Shown here piece after piece: positions 38,589 through 48,277 of a stretch of 64,000 bases of DNA. Below the pieces are notes generated by a model that ran no database searches, was not told the DNA's origin, and saw nothing but the letters and a program-made list of their open reading frames with translations. Each line of letters begins with the position of its first letter. The first letter of the stretch is position 1. A program made the position numbers and the translations under genes. This DNA comes from JBKQVT01 sp963727245 (GTDB lineage Bacteria > Planctomycetota > Planctomycetia > Pirellulales > Thermoguttaceae), in contig CAVSFO010000004.1 in the NCBI GenBank assembly GCA_963727245.1, positions 186,001 to 250,000 of the forward strand, written 5' to 3'.

Positions 38589-39432
38589 ATGTTGCACTAC
38601 CAACTCCTGGCAATCGACATCGACGGCACGCTGGTCAACAGCCGTGACGAACTGACGCCGGGCACGCGCGCCGCCCTGGCGCGCGCCGCGGCGGCCGGCA
38701 TTCACGTCGTGCTGGCCACCGGCCGGCGCTACAGCCACACGCTGCACCTGGTCGAGCCGCTGGCCATCGACGTGCCGCTGGTGACCGCCAGCGGCGCGCT
38801 GGTCAAGGACCCGGCCGATCATCGCACGTTGTATTGCGCAGTTCGACCGGGCGGTGCTCTGCCGGGCGTTGGCGATCGTCGACCGCTGCGGCTACGACGT
38901 GCTGCTCTGCGCCGACACGTTCAGCGAAGGGTTCGACTTCTACCAGGCCGCGGCCCAGAGCAAGGGGCCGGAACTGGACGAGTACCTGGCCGTCAATCGC
39001 CAATGCGGCCGGGTTTGGCCGAACATGCTCACCGACCCGCCGCCGGACATCTTCGCCGGTTTCGCCATGGGCAGCCAGCGGCAGATGCTCGACTTGGAAA
39101 GCCGGCTGCACGAGGCCCTGCCCGGCAAAGTCGCCACGCACGTGTTGCGCAGCCCGCGCTATCGCGGTTTCCTCTGCGAGCTGGCGCCGGCGGGCGTCAG
39201 CAAGTGGTCGGCGATCCGCCGGCTGGCCGGCCAATGGAGCATCCGCGAGCAAGCAATCTGCGCGGTCGGCGACGATGTCAACGATATTCCCATGATCCGC
39301 GGCGCCGGCCTGGGGATCGCCATGGGCAATGCGCTGCCGGCCGTCAAGGCCGCTGCCGCCCGCATCGCGCCGTCTCAAGACGAAGACGGCCTGGTGCAGG
39401 TGGTCGGGTGGCTGTTGGCCGAGGAGGGTTGA
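38589..39432 (+). CDS. Cof-type HAD hydrolase, frame break near 38842
   Basis: HAD-superfamily phosphatase of the Cof/C2-cap subgroup, acting on small phosphorylated metabolites. The nucleophile motif is D10-I-D12-G-T, followed by the second motif near VTASGALVKD. After a frame change around 38842 the cap domain and the motif GDDVNDIPMI follow, with the usual AVKAAA-xx-ApSQDEDG end. The joined protein has about 280 residues, normal for the family. The ATG at 38589 is preceded by a C-rich string (GGCCCTGGCCCC) instead of a Shine-Dalgarno sequence. Specific substrate unknown. Confidence 0.88.
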
Positions 39433-39474
39433 AGGGACGCCGCCGTTCGGATACCTTACGGGTAGGCGCTGACA

Positions 39475-39556
39475 GGGGACTGTTCCGATTTTCGCGGCGC
39501 CGGCGGGGGCGGTTTTACCAGTGAGCATTTTCGCCGCGAAAATGGGACTGTCCCCC
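39475..39556. repeat. GGGACTGTCCC-family palindrome (copy 3)
   Basis: The left end is GGGGACTGTTCCGATTTTCG with an inner GCGGCG, the right end CGCCGCGAAAATGGGACTGT followed by CCCCC. A 28-base loop region is longer than in the other copies. It lies between the HAD gene and the TPR-gluzincin gene. Confidence 0.88.
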
Positions 39557-39605
39557 TCCGGTCGCCCACGTCGCTTTGGGAACCGCTAACCGAAAGCTAA
39601 CCAAC

Positions 39606-42432
39606 GTGAAACGGGCCTGCCTGCTATCGCTGCCCTGCCTCGTGCTGGCTGGGGCCATCGCCGCTGGTGGCGAGCCGCCGTTGGCAAAGGCCGGCAAGCT
39701 GTTCTGGGGCGGCAAGTATGCCGAGGCGGCCGAGATCTATACGCCGCTGGCGGCCAAAGACCCGGCGGCGGCCTTGGGATTGGCCCGCTGCCTGGAGGCC
39801 ACCGGCAAGAGCGACGAGGCGGTCCGCGCGCTGCGGGCCCTGGCCGAGAAGCGGCCGGAGTTGCAGGCGGAATTGGCGCGGATGGCCTTCGCGCGCGGCG
39901 ACCTGAAGGAGGCCAAGGCCCGGACCGACGCGGCCCTGGCGCTGGACGCCCAACAGTTGCTGGCCCGCTGGCTTCAGGCCGAGTTGGCGCAGGTGGCGGG
40001 CCGCCTGGACGAGGCCGAGCGCGGCTACCATTGGCTCATCGAGTTCTACAACGACCACGACGTCAAGCAGCCCGAATCGCTGCGCTGGATCGGCCTGGCC
40101 GCCGCGCAGTTTGCCGCGCTGGAACCGCTTGTCGGATCAGTTTCACTTCCTGGTCAACGAATTGTATCCCGACGCGCTCCGGCTCGACCCGGCCTACTGG
40201 CCGGCCCATTACGAGGCCGGACTGCTCTTCATGGAGAAGTACAACGAGGCCGGGGCCGCGGGCGAGTTCAAGGCCGCCTTGGAGATCAATCCGCAGGCGG
40301 CCGAGGTGCACGCGGCCCTGGCGGCGCTCGCCCTGGAGGGCAACGAGGTCGCGGACGTGGAATCGTCGCTGCACCGGGCCCTGGAGATCAATCCGCGGCT
40401 GCTCTCCGCCTGGCAGGTCGAGGCCGACCTGGCCTGGCTCAACTTGGAACCGCGCGAGACGTTGCACTTGCTCCAGGAAAAGGTCTTGCCGCTGGACCCC
40501 GTGGACGAGGAAACGCTCGGCCGCATTGCCGCCTGCTACGTGCTGTTGGACGCGACGCCGCGGCCGGCCTCCGGCCGCGACTCGCGCCTGGGGCGTTTGA
40601 TCGGCGAAGTGACCGAGCGGAACCGCCACGCGGGCGAGTTCTTCTACACGCTGGCGGAAATGCTGCAAACTCGCAACAAGCAGGCGGAAGCCGAGCGATT
40701 CTTTCAGGAGGCGCTGCGGACGATGCCCCGGCAGATCGGCCCGCAGGCCGGCTTGGGGCTGCTTTACATGCCGCATGGGCCGCGAGGAGGAAGCCAAAAA
40801 ACTGCTCAAGGACGCCTTCGACGCCGATCCCTTCAATCTCCGCGTGAAGAACAACCTGGAGGTGCTCAACGTGGTCGACACGCTCCGGATCGCGCGCAGC
40901 GAGCACTTCCTGTTGAAGTACGACGGCAAGGCGGACAAGTGGCTGGGCCGCTACGCTGCCCGGCGACTGGAGGCCGTCTATCCGGAGTTGTGCAAGTTGT
41001 TCGGCTACGAGCCGCCGCAGCGCACGCCGGTCGAGATTTTCAACGCGGCCAAGGGGCTCGACGGGCATCAGTGGTTCAGTGCGCGGCTGGTCGGCATGCC
41101 GTACCTGGAAACCGTGGCCGCCAGCACGGGCTCGATCGTGGCGATGGCCTCGCCCAACGATTCCGGCGCCTCGCGGCAGTTCAATTGGGCCCGCGTGCTC
41201 AGGCACGAGTTCAGCCACGTGATCACGCTGCAAGAGACGAAGTTCAATATCCCGCACTGGTTCACCGAGGGGCTGGCGGTGTGGTGCGAAGGCTATCCGC
41301 GGCCGCAGAGCTGGAACGAGCTGCTGGTGGACCGCTTCTTGCGGGGAAAGCTCTTCGACCTCAAGACGCTCAACGCCGGCTTCGCCCGGCTCGGCAGCGG
41401 CGACGAGTGCCAACTGGCCTACTGCCAGGCGGAGCTTTACGTGGAATACATGCTCTCGCGGGGCGGCCAGCCGAGCCTGCGAAAGATGCTGGCCGCCTAT
41501 GCCGATAACCTGGCCACGGCCGCGGCCATCCGCCAGGTCTTCGGCGTGTCGGAAGAAGAGTTCGAGCGCGGCTACCGGGAATACTTGAAGCGACTGACCA
41601 GCGGCTTGCAGGCGATGAAGCAGCCGCCGCGGCGGGAATTGGCTGAGCTGCTCAAGGTCCACCGCGAGCGGCCGGACGACGCCGATGCGGCTGCCGAGTT
41701 GGCCTACGCGCAGCTCTGCCGCGGCGCCGGCCGGGAGGTGGCGGACCTGGCCGAAACGGCGGTAAGGTTGCGGCCCAAGCAGCCGCTGGCCACTTACGTT
41801 CTGGCCCGGCTGCGGCTGGAGGACGATAAGGAGGCCCAGGCCGTGGCGCTGCTGGAAGGCTGTCTGGATCGCCGCGCCCGGAGCCGCTGTCGCTGGACCT
41901 GCTGGCCGAATTGAAGCTCAAGGCCAAGAAACTATGACGAGGCGGCCGATCTCTATGCATTGGCCCAGCGGCTGGAGCCAGCCAACCCGAAGTGGGCTGC
42001 CGCACTGGCTCGCGTGTACTTGCGGGCCGGGAAGCGGCAGGCGCTGGCGGAGGCCCTGACGCGACTGGCCCGGACCGACTCCGAGGACCCGGCCGCGCGG
42101 AAGAAACTGGCCGAGATGGCCTTGGCGGAGAAGAATTATGCGGCCGCCGCCGACTGGGCGAACCAAGCGCTGGAAATCGACGTACAAGATGCGGAGGTGC
42201 ATCGTCTCTTGGCGGAGGGGATGGCGGGCCAAAAGAAGTACGAAGCGGCGATCGAGGAGTACGAGATTGCCGTCGAGTTGAAGCCGTCCCAGACGCCGCA
42301 GCGATTGGCGCTGGCCGAGGCTTATGTTCATGCCCGTCGGCCGGCCGATGCCCGCGAGGCGCTGCGGGCGCTTTTGAAGCTGCGCCCGATGACGCCCGGG
42401 CTAAGGCACTGCTGAAAAGCCTGAAAGATTGA
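39606..42432 (+). CDS. Secreted TPR protein with gluzincin (HExxH) peptidase-MA-like domain, five frame breaks
   Basis: Large exported protein. A GTG at 39606 begins a signal peptide (KRACLLSLPCLVLAGAIAAG). TPR-like helical repeats occupy about the first 380 residues. A zinc-metallopeptidase-like region follows with HEFSHVITL and, 12 residues later, HWFTEGLAVW (gluzincin pattern HExxH with a downstream Glu). More TPRs follow to the end (ALLKSLKD at 42432). The frame changes near 40125, 40780, 41880, 41931 and 42393; each joint restores collinear protein. Read through, it has about 940 residues. The domain resembles peptidase MA-like families fused to TPRs; whether it is a true protease is unknown. 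MazG follows after 10 bases, suggesting an operon. Confidence 0.8.
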
Positions 42433-42442
42433 GGAGCGACGA

Positions 42443-42754
42443 ATGCCTGGCGACGTTACCTTGGCCGAGTTCCAACAACTGATCCGGCAGATGTACCTGG
42501 AGAAGGACGTGGCGCGCGGCATCGACGGCACCTTCATGTGGCTGATGGAGGAGATCGGCGAGTTGGCCACGGCCCTGCGCAACGGCACGCAGGAGGAGCG
42601 GAGCGGCGAGTTTGCCGACGTGCTGGCCTGGCTGGCCACGATTGCCAACGTGGCGGGCATCGACCTGAGCCGTGCGATCCAGGAGAAATACGGTTCCGGC
42701 TGCCCGGGCTGCGGCCGCTTCGTCTGCACTTGCCCGGATGCGGGGAAGCCATGA
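42443..42754 (+). CDS. MazG-like nucleotide pyrophosphohydrolase
   Basis: Small all-alpha NTP pyrophosphatase (103 residues). The Mg-binding residues are visible as E36-E37-x2-E40 (MEEIGELATAL) and E56-x2-D59 (EFADVLAWL). The last 20 residues contain CPGC and CTC, a Cys4 pattern that could bind zinc, seen in some short MazG-like proteins. A GAGGAG Shine-Dalgarno sequence is placed 6-11 bases before the ATG at 42443. It follows the TPR-gluzincin gene closely. Likely role: cleansing of non-canonical nucleotides; the true substrate is unknown. Confidence 0.9.
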   Translation: MPGDVTLAEFQQLIRQMYLEKDVARGIDGTFMWLMEEIGELATALRNGTQEERSGEFADVLAWLATIANVAGIDLSRAIQEKYGSGCPGCGRFVCTCPDAGKP

Positions 42755-42814
42755 GGCCACGGCGCTGGGCGGGGATTGTTTTGACTTGTTTCTGTTGTCG
42801 AAGCACCGGCAGCC

Positions 42815-42916
42815 GTAGGGTGGGTCGAGCGCAGCGAGCCCCACCAGCTAGGATTCGGCTGCTTCCTGGTGGGGCTCGCGACCGTGCTTCGCACGGTGCC
42901 CCTCGACCCACCCTAC
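42815..42916. repeat. R2-family palindrome (copy a)
   Basis: Starts GTAGGGTGGGTCGAGCGC and ends with the inverse CGACCCACCCTAC. An internal small hairpin (ACCGTGC-TTC-GCACGGT) is present only in this copy. Confidence 0.9.
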
Positions 42917-42943
42917 CATCCGCCACCCTAGCATTCGTCAGCT

Positions 42944-45182
42944 ATGCGCCAGCGGTATTGTTTCTCTGTGCCGCGTTTCTTTGCGCGGCGGCGCGCGGAG
43001 CAGGTACGGCTGCCGGAGTTTGTGGGCGTGCGCGTCGGCTTTGGCGGCTGCTACAAGGCCGGCCTCTGGACGCCCGTCGAGGTGACCCTTCGCGGCGGCA
43101 GCCAAGCCTACAGCGGCCGCGTCAGCCTGACGGTCCCCGACGGCGACGGCGTCGCCAGCCGGGTCATCACGCCGCCGGACGAACCCGTGTCGGTCTTGCC
43201 CGGCAGGGACACCACGGTCGCCTTGAACGTTCGCTTCGGCCGCGTTCTCAGTTCTCTGGCGGCGGAGTTCGAGGTGGATGGCCGCGTGGTTGCGGAAAAG
43301 ACGTTTATGGCCTCGGCCGACGCGGGGGCGGACCGTTTTCCCAAGGCCGTCGAGTCCCGTCCGTTGATCGTTTGCCTGGGCCACGTGGCGCAGACGGTGG
43401 ACGAGGCGATCACGCTGGGCGGGCTGGAGCCGCAGCGGCGGCCGCTGGTGGCACGGTTGGACGACCTGGAACACCTGCCGGCCAGGTGGTACGGCTACGA
43501 AGGCGTTGACGCCCTGGTGGTTTCCACCAGCAACCCCGGCCTCTGCCGGCAAGTCGCCCCCGGCAGCCCGCAGCTCGAGGCCCTGGACCAATGGATCCAC
43601 ATGGGCGGAACGCTGGTGCTGTGCGCGGGCGCTCGATTTCGCGGAGGTGCTGGGCAAGGACTCGGCCTGGGCGCGTTTCGCCCCCGGACGGCTGGTGAAG
43701 ATGGTGTCGCTGCGGCAGACCGGCGGGCTGGAAGGCTATGCAGACAGCAGCAACGCCATCCTGTTGCCTGGCGGCGAGTCGCCTCCGCTGGACGTTCCCC
43801 GCTTGAGCGGCGTCGAGGGAGTCGTCGAGGCGCGGGAGCTCGATCTGCCGCTGGTGATCCGCACCGCCCGCGGACTGGGCCAGGTCGTGTTTCTGGCCGC
43901 CGACCTGGACCAGCCGCCCTTGAGCCGCTGGAACGACGCCGCGCTGTTGGCCGCCCGCCTGCTCGATCTGCCCACCGATCGCGCTGCCCAGGGAGACGAG
44001 CATTCCACGGGCATAACGTTCGGCTATACCGACATGGCGGGACAGCTCCGCAGCGCCCTGGATCAATTCGGCGGCGTCCGCCTGGTGCCGTTTTGGGTCG
44101 TGGCGATGCTGGCCATCCTCTACATCCTGCTCGTCGGGCCGGGCGACTACTTCTTTCTCCGCAAGGTCGTCGGGCGCATGCAGTGGACCTGGCTGACCTT
44201 TCCGGCCACCGTGCTGCTGCTGTGCGGGGCCACCTACCTGCTGGCCTGCGGGCTGAAGGGAGACCAACTCCGCATCAACCAGGTCGATCTCGTCGACGTG
44301 GACACGGTATCAGGGCAGATCCGCGGCACCGGTTGGATGAACCTTTTCAGTCCCCGCACGCAGTCGTTCGATCTGTCGGCGCAGCCTTGGCTCCCCTCGG
44401 GCGAGCCCGCGCCGCAGCCGGCGATGCCCCTGGCCTGGCTGGGACTGCCCGGCAAGGGCCTCGGCGGCATGGATCCGCAGACGACCGACACGGTCGGCTG
44501 GAGCGGCCGCTATGACTTCTCGCCGGACCTGGCTGCCGTCCGCGGCCTGCCGATTCGCGTCTGGTCCAGCCGCAGTCTCACGGCCCGCTGGAGCGGGTCA
44601 ACGCCGGCCGCAGGTGTGCACGGCGACCTGGCGGACCAGGAGCAGCTCCTGGTCGGCAAGATCACCAACGATCTTGGCTTTCCGCTGTCGAAGTGTATTT
44701 TGGCCTACGACCGTTGGGCCTATGAGTTGGGAACGCAGGGAACGCTCCAGCCGGGTCAGTCGGTCGACTTGACCACGATGACGCAACGGAGCGAGCTGCA
44801 GACCCGTTGGACGGGGCAAAAGCTGAGGCTGGAGAGCGGTGAAGGCGACCAGGGCCAGGAAAAACCCGGCTATCGCGAGCAATCGACTCTCTACGATCCG
44901 GGCAGCACGGACCCGCTCTACGTGCTGCGGATGATGATGTTCTACGAGGCCGCCGGCGGGCGGGGTTACACCGGATTGACCAACCAGTACCAGCGATTCG
45001 TCGATCTCAGCGAGTTGTTGAAGACCGGCCGCGCGATCCTCGTGGCCCAGGGGCCCGATGCCGCCGCCGACGCCCGCGGCGGCGCCGAGTTGTGCCGCGA
45101 CGGCCGCCCGCTGGCCCTGGGGCCGCAGGACCGCCATGCCGTCTGGTATCGCTTCGTGCTGCCGGTGAAGAGGAACAATTAG
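42944..45182 (+). CDS. Large membrane-anchored protein of unknown function, frame break near 43632
   Basis: About 745 residues. A domain with beta-sandwich-like sequence is followed by a region with GYEGVDALVV, QWIHMGGTLVL and GLGQVVFLAAD, reminiscent of the glutamine-amidotransferase-like folds found in BatA-like and GldG-like proteins. Two transmembrane helices at about residues 380-430 (PFWVVAMLAILYILLVGP) and a further soluble domain follow. The frame changes near 43632. At the N-terminus a clear signal peptide (VLFLCAAFLCAAARGA) appears in a neighbouring frame at about 42957-43005, so the annotated start MRQR may carry two further compensating indels. It precedes an ABC ATPase gene; a transport or envelope role is plausible but unproven. 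Confidence 0.65.
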
Positions 45183-45517
45183 CGTCCCCTCGGAGATTCA
45201 GTCCGTCCCATGATCAAGAATGGTAGGGTGGGTCGAGCGCAGCGAGCCCCACCACGAGCCGGCTGTTTTCTGGTGGGGCTCGCTGCGCTCGACCCACCCT
45301 ACAGGTGCTACCGGTGAAGAGGAACAACTAGCGTCCCCTCGGAGATACAGTCCGTCCCATGATCAAGAATGGTAGGGTGGGTCGAGCGCAGCGAGCCCCA
45401 CCACGAGCCGGCTGTTTTCTGGTGGGGCTCGCTGCGCTCGACCCACCCTACAGGTGCTGCCGGTGAAGAGGAACAACTAGCGTCCCCTCGGAGATTCAGT
45501 CCGTCCCATGATCAAGA
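45156..45517 (+). repeat. 149-bp tandem duplication containing two R2 palindromes
   Basis: Two 149-base units (45156-45304, 45305-45453) and a 64-base third copy (45454-45517). Each unit joins the 3' end of the upstream gene, the start-codon region of the ABC ATPase (ATGATCAAG) and an R2 palindrome (45223-45302, 45372-45451). The 325-bp gap between the genes is filled by it. Confidence 0.93.
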
Positions 45518-46434
45518 CCCAAGACCTTACCAAAGCCTACGGCGACTTGCACGCCGTGAGCAACCTGACGCTGCAGTTGGACGAGGGCGACCTGTTCGGC
45601 TTCATCGGTCCCAACGGGTCGGGGAAGACCACGACCATGCGGATGCTGGGCACGCTCTTGCAGCCCACCTGGGGCGAGGCCGCCGTCTGCGGCTACTCGA
45701 TCTACACGCATCCCAAGGAGATCCGCCGCCTCATCGGCTACATGCCCGACTTCTTCGGCGTCTACGACGACATGAAGGTGCTGGAGTACCTGGAGTTTTT
45801 TGCCGCCTCCTATCGCATCAAGGGCGCCGCGCGGCGGAAGGTCTGCAACCAGATGCTGGACCTGGTCGGCCTGGGCTACAAGCGCGAAGCGTTGGTGACC
45901 AGCCTCTCTCGCGGCATGACGCAGCGGCTGGGCCTGGCCCGCGTGCTGCTGCACGATCCCAAGGTGCTCTTGCTGGACGAGCCGGCCAGCGGGCTGGATC
46001 CGCGGGCGCGGATCGAGATTCGCGGCCTCTTGAAGGAACTCGGCAAGCTGGGCAAGACGATCATGGTCTCCAGCCACATCCTCCCCGAGCTGGCCGATAT
46101 CTGCAACAAGGTCGGCATCATCGAGCACGGCGTCATGCTCCGCAACGCCAACGTCTCCGACCTGATGAAGCAGGTCCGCCAGCGGACGCTGCTGCACGTG
46201 GGCGTGGTGGGCGATCCGCAGCCGGCCGCCCGGCTCTTGGAGCAGAGCAAGTTGGTAGAAAGCCTGGAGATCCGCGACGGCCGGATCATGGTCACCTTGG
46301 CCAAGGGCGTCGAGGACTACAGCGAGCTGCCTACGCTGTTGATTCAAGCGGGCCAGAAGTTGACCGTCTTCAAGGAGGACGAGATCAACCTGGAGACGGC
46401 CTTCATGGCGCTGACCAAGGGGATTACGGCCTGA
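45508..46434 (+). CDS. ABC transporter ATP-binding protein (ABC-2/CcmA-type)
   Basis: ATPase subunit of 308 residues powering an ABC-2-type exporter or a gliding/envelope system. The Walker A GPNGSGKTT is at residues 34-42, the signature LSRGMTQR near 134, and Walker B VLLLDEP with the D-loop ASGLD near 152-162. The switch histidine is in SSHIL. The C-terminal 80 residues carry a DrrA-like extension. No permease gene is adjacent. The upstream membrane protein (42944) may take that part or act with it. The start codon at 45508 is the third of three copies of the same ATG region in a tandem duplication. Confidence 0.95.
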   Translation: MIKTQDLTKAYGDLHAVSNLTLQLDEGDLFGFIGPNGSGKTTTMRMLGTLLQPTWGEAAVCGYSIYTHPKEIRRLIGYMPDFFGVYDDMKVLEYLEFFAASYRIKGAARRKVCNQMLDLVGLGYKREALVTSLSRGMTQRLGLARVLLHDPKVLLLDEPASGLDPRARIEIRGLLKELGKLGKTIMVSSHILPELADICNKVGIIEHGVMLRNANVSDLMKQVRQRTLLHVGVVGDPQPAARLLEQSKLVESLEIRDGRIMVTLAKGVEDYSELPTLLIQAGQKLTVFKEDEINLETAFMALTKGITA

Positions 46435-46463
46435 CCCGCGCCGGACAAGGCGTTATTACTGCC

Positions 46464-46559
46464 CCCCACGCCCACCGGCTGTGTCCGGTGGGAAGGACGC
46501 CGGGAAAGGCGTTGTTTGCCGCTTCCCTTCCCACCGGACGCCGCCGGTGGGCTTGGGGA
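46464..46559. repeat. R1-family REP pair (copy b)
   Basis: Same layout as at 38454: two CCCACCGG...CCGGTGGG arms inverted around a spacer. It lies between the convergent ABC ATPase and pgi genes. Confidence 0.92.
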
Positions 46560-46601
46560 GCGGGGCAATCCCAAATCCCCAAATCCCCAAATCCCCGGCC
46601 C

Positions 46602-48015
46602 CTACCCCCTCAGGATCGCATTCATATTCTTCTTATACGCCTCGACGCCCGGCTGACCGTAGGGATTGATGCCGGCCAAGCGCCCTTCCAGCACGGTGGC
46701 CACCATGAGCATCTGGAACAACTGTCCCAAGGACGCCTCGTCGAGCCGGGGCAGGCGAATGTCGGCCGTGGGGCGATGGTCGCCGGCATAGGCCTGGTTC
46801 GTGCCGGCCAGCGCGGCCCGCAGCACGTCCGGCAGCGTCTTGCCGGCCAACTCGTTGAGCTTGTCCTGGTCCAGCGGCGACCGCTCGATCGCAAGCGGCC
46901 GGCCCGCAGGCTCCTCAACCACGAGGTTGGTGATGAGCTTGTCGCGGCGGCCTTCCTGGTGCTGCTGACCGCGCGAGTGCAAGTCGCGGGTGTTGACGAC
47001 CGTCAGCGGCGTGGCCCCCTGGCCGTTCTTGCCCAGGCTCTCGGCCAGCAGTTGATCGTACCAGAGGCCGACCGATTCCAGACGTTTGCCCCACGTGGAC
47101 AACACGCGGATGGTCGCACCCCGGCGTGTCTCCATCAGCCGGCAGATGCCCGCGTAATCGAGGACGGGATTCTCTCGCGGCGGCGCCGTGCGGAAACGCT
47201 CGTTCATGGCCGCCGCGCCCTCGAGCAACTTGACCACGTCCAGTCCCATGACCGCGGCGGGCAACAGGCCCACCGGGCTCAGCACCGAATAGCGCCCGCC
47301 CACGCCCTCGAAGACGGGAAAAACGTCCGGGCAGCCCAGGGCCCCCGCCAACTCGCGCAGCCGGCCGCTGTCGCCGGTCACCGGCACGATCCGCCGCCGC
47401 AGTTTCTCCTCATCGCGGCGGCAGGACTTCCGCAGGGCAGCCAAGAAACAGGCGGAAGGCGGCCGCCGTCTCCAGCGTGCCGCCGCTCTTGCTGATGACG
47501 ACGATCGCCCAACGGTCATCCCCCTCCAGCAGTTCCAACAGCCCGGCGGCGCTGTCGTTGTCGACGTTGTTGCCCTCGAAATAGATGCGGGGGCGGTCGC
47601 GGCGGGCCTGCCGCGACAGCTCGTTGTGGTACGGATGGCAGCAGGCCTCGAACAGCGCCCGGGCGCCCATGTACGAGCCGCCGATACCCAGCACCACCAC
47701 CCGATCCACCTCGGCGGCCAGGCGATTGCCCACCGTCACGATCTGCTCCAGCAGCGGCCGATCTTCGCCCAGCAGCCGGGCGGGCAGATCGAAGAAGGCC
47801 GCGTCCAGCGGCTGCCGCTCTTCCGGCACCGGTCCCCCCTTGGCAAACAGGACCAGGTCGTCGAGCACCTCCTGCCGGGCCGCCGTCAAACGAGGAGCCA
47901 GCCATTTCAGATCGTGCTGGCCCAGCGCTGTCTGGCGGACGCTGGCAGGCTGCCCGGCGGGAATGATCAGGGCCGAATAGTCGTACTGGATCGGAGCGAT
48001 GTCTTGGTATTTCAT
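46602..48015 (-). CDS. pgi: Glucose-6-phosphate isomerase, frame break near 47442
   Basis: Interconverts glucose-6-phosphate and fructose-6-phosphate. The N-terminal part (48015 to about 47442) has VVVLGIGGSYMGARAL and VISKSGGTLETAAAFRLFL. The rest, in another frame, has the motifs VFEGVGGRYSVLSPVGLLPAA, with the E-G-V-G-G-R-x-S signature, and NPYGQPGVEAYKKNM, containing the conserved region before the catalytic Lys. One extra G in CTTGGCT accounts for the shift. The joined protein is about 470 residues. A conserved glycolytic gene broken by one base is a strong sign of sequence error. Confidence 0.94.
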
Positions 48016-48133
48016 GGCATCATTTTACACGGCCGGGCCGAGAGGTGAAGCGTCCCCGCCGCGATTTTTCCCCCTGCCCCCTTGTTCTGCGGCCGCTTTT
48101 TGCGTTTAATTTGCTTCTGCTGGGGAGGCATCT

Positions 48134-48218
48134 GTAGGGTGGGTCGAGCGGAGCGAGCCCCACCAGAAAATGGCCGAATCGTGGCTGGTGGGACTTCGCT
48201 CCGCTTGTCCCACCCTAC
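48134..48218. repeat. R2-family palindrome (copy d)
   Basis: Starts GTAGGGTGGGTCGAGCGG and ends TTGTCCCACCCTAC. It lies in the divergent gap between pgi and apgM. Confidence 0.88.
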
Positions 48219-48277
48219 CGCTGATCCGCCTTCCGCAACAGGAAACCAAAGGCAACCGACAAAACAGGAAATCTACG

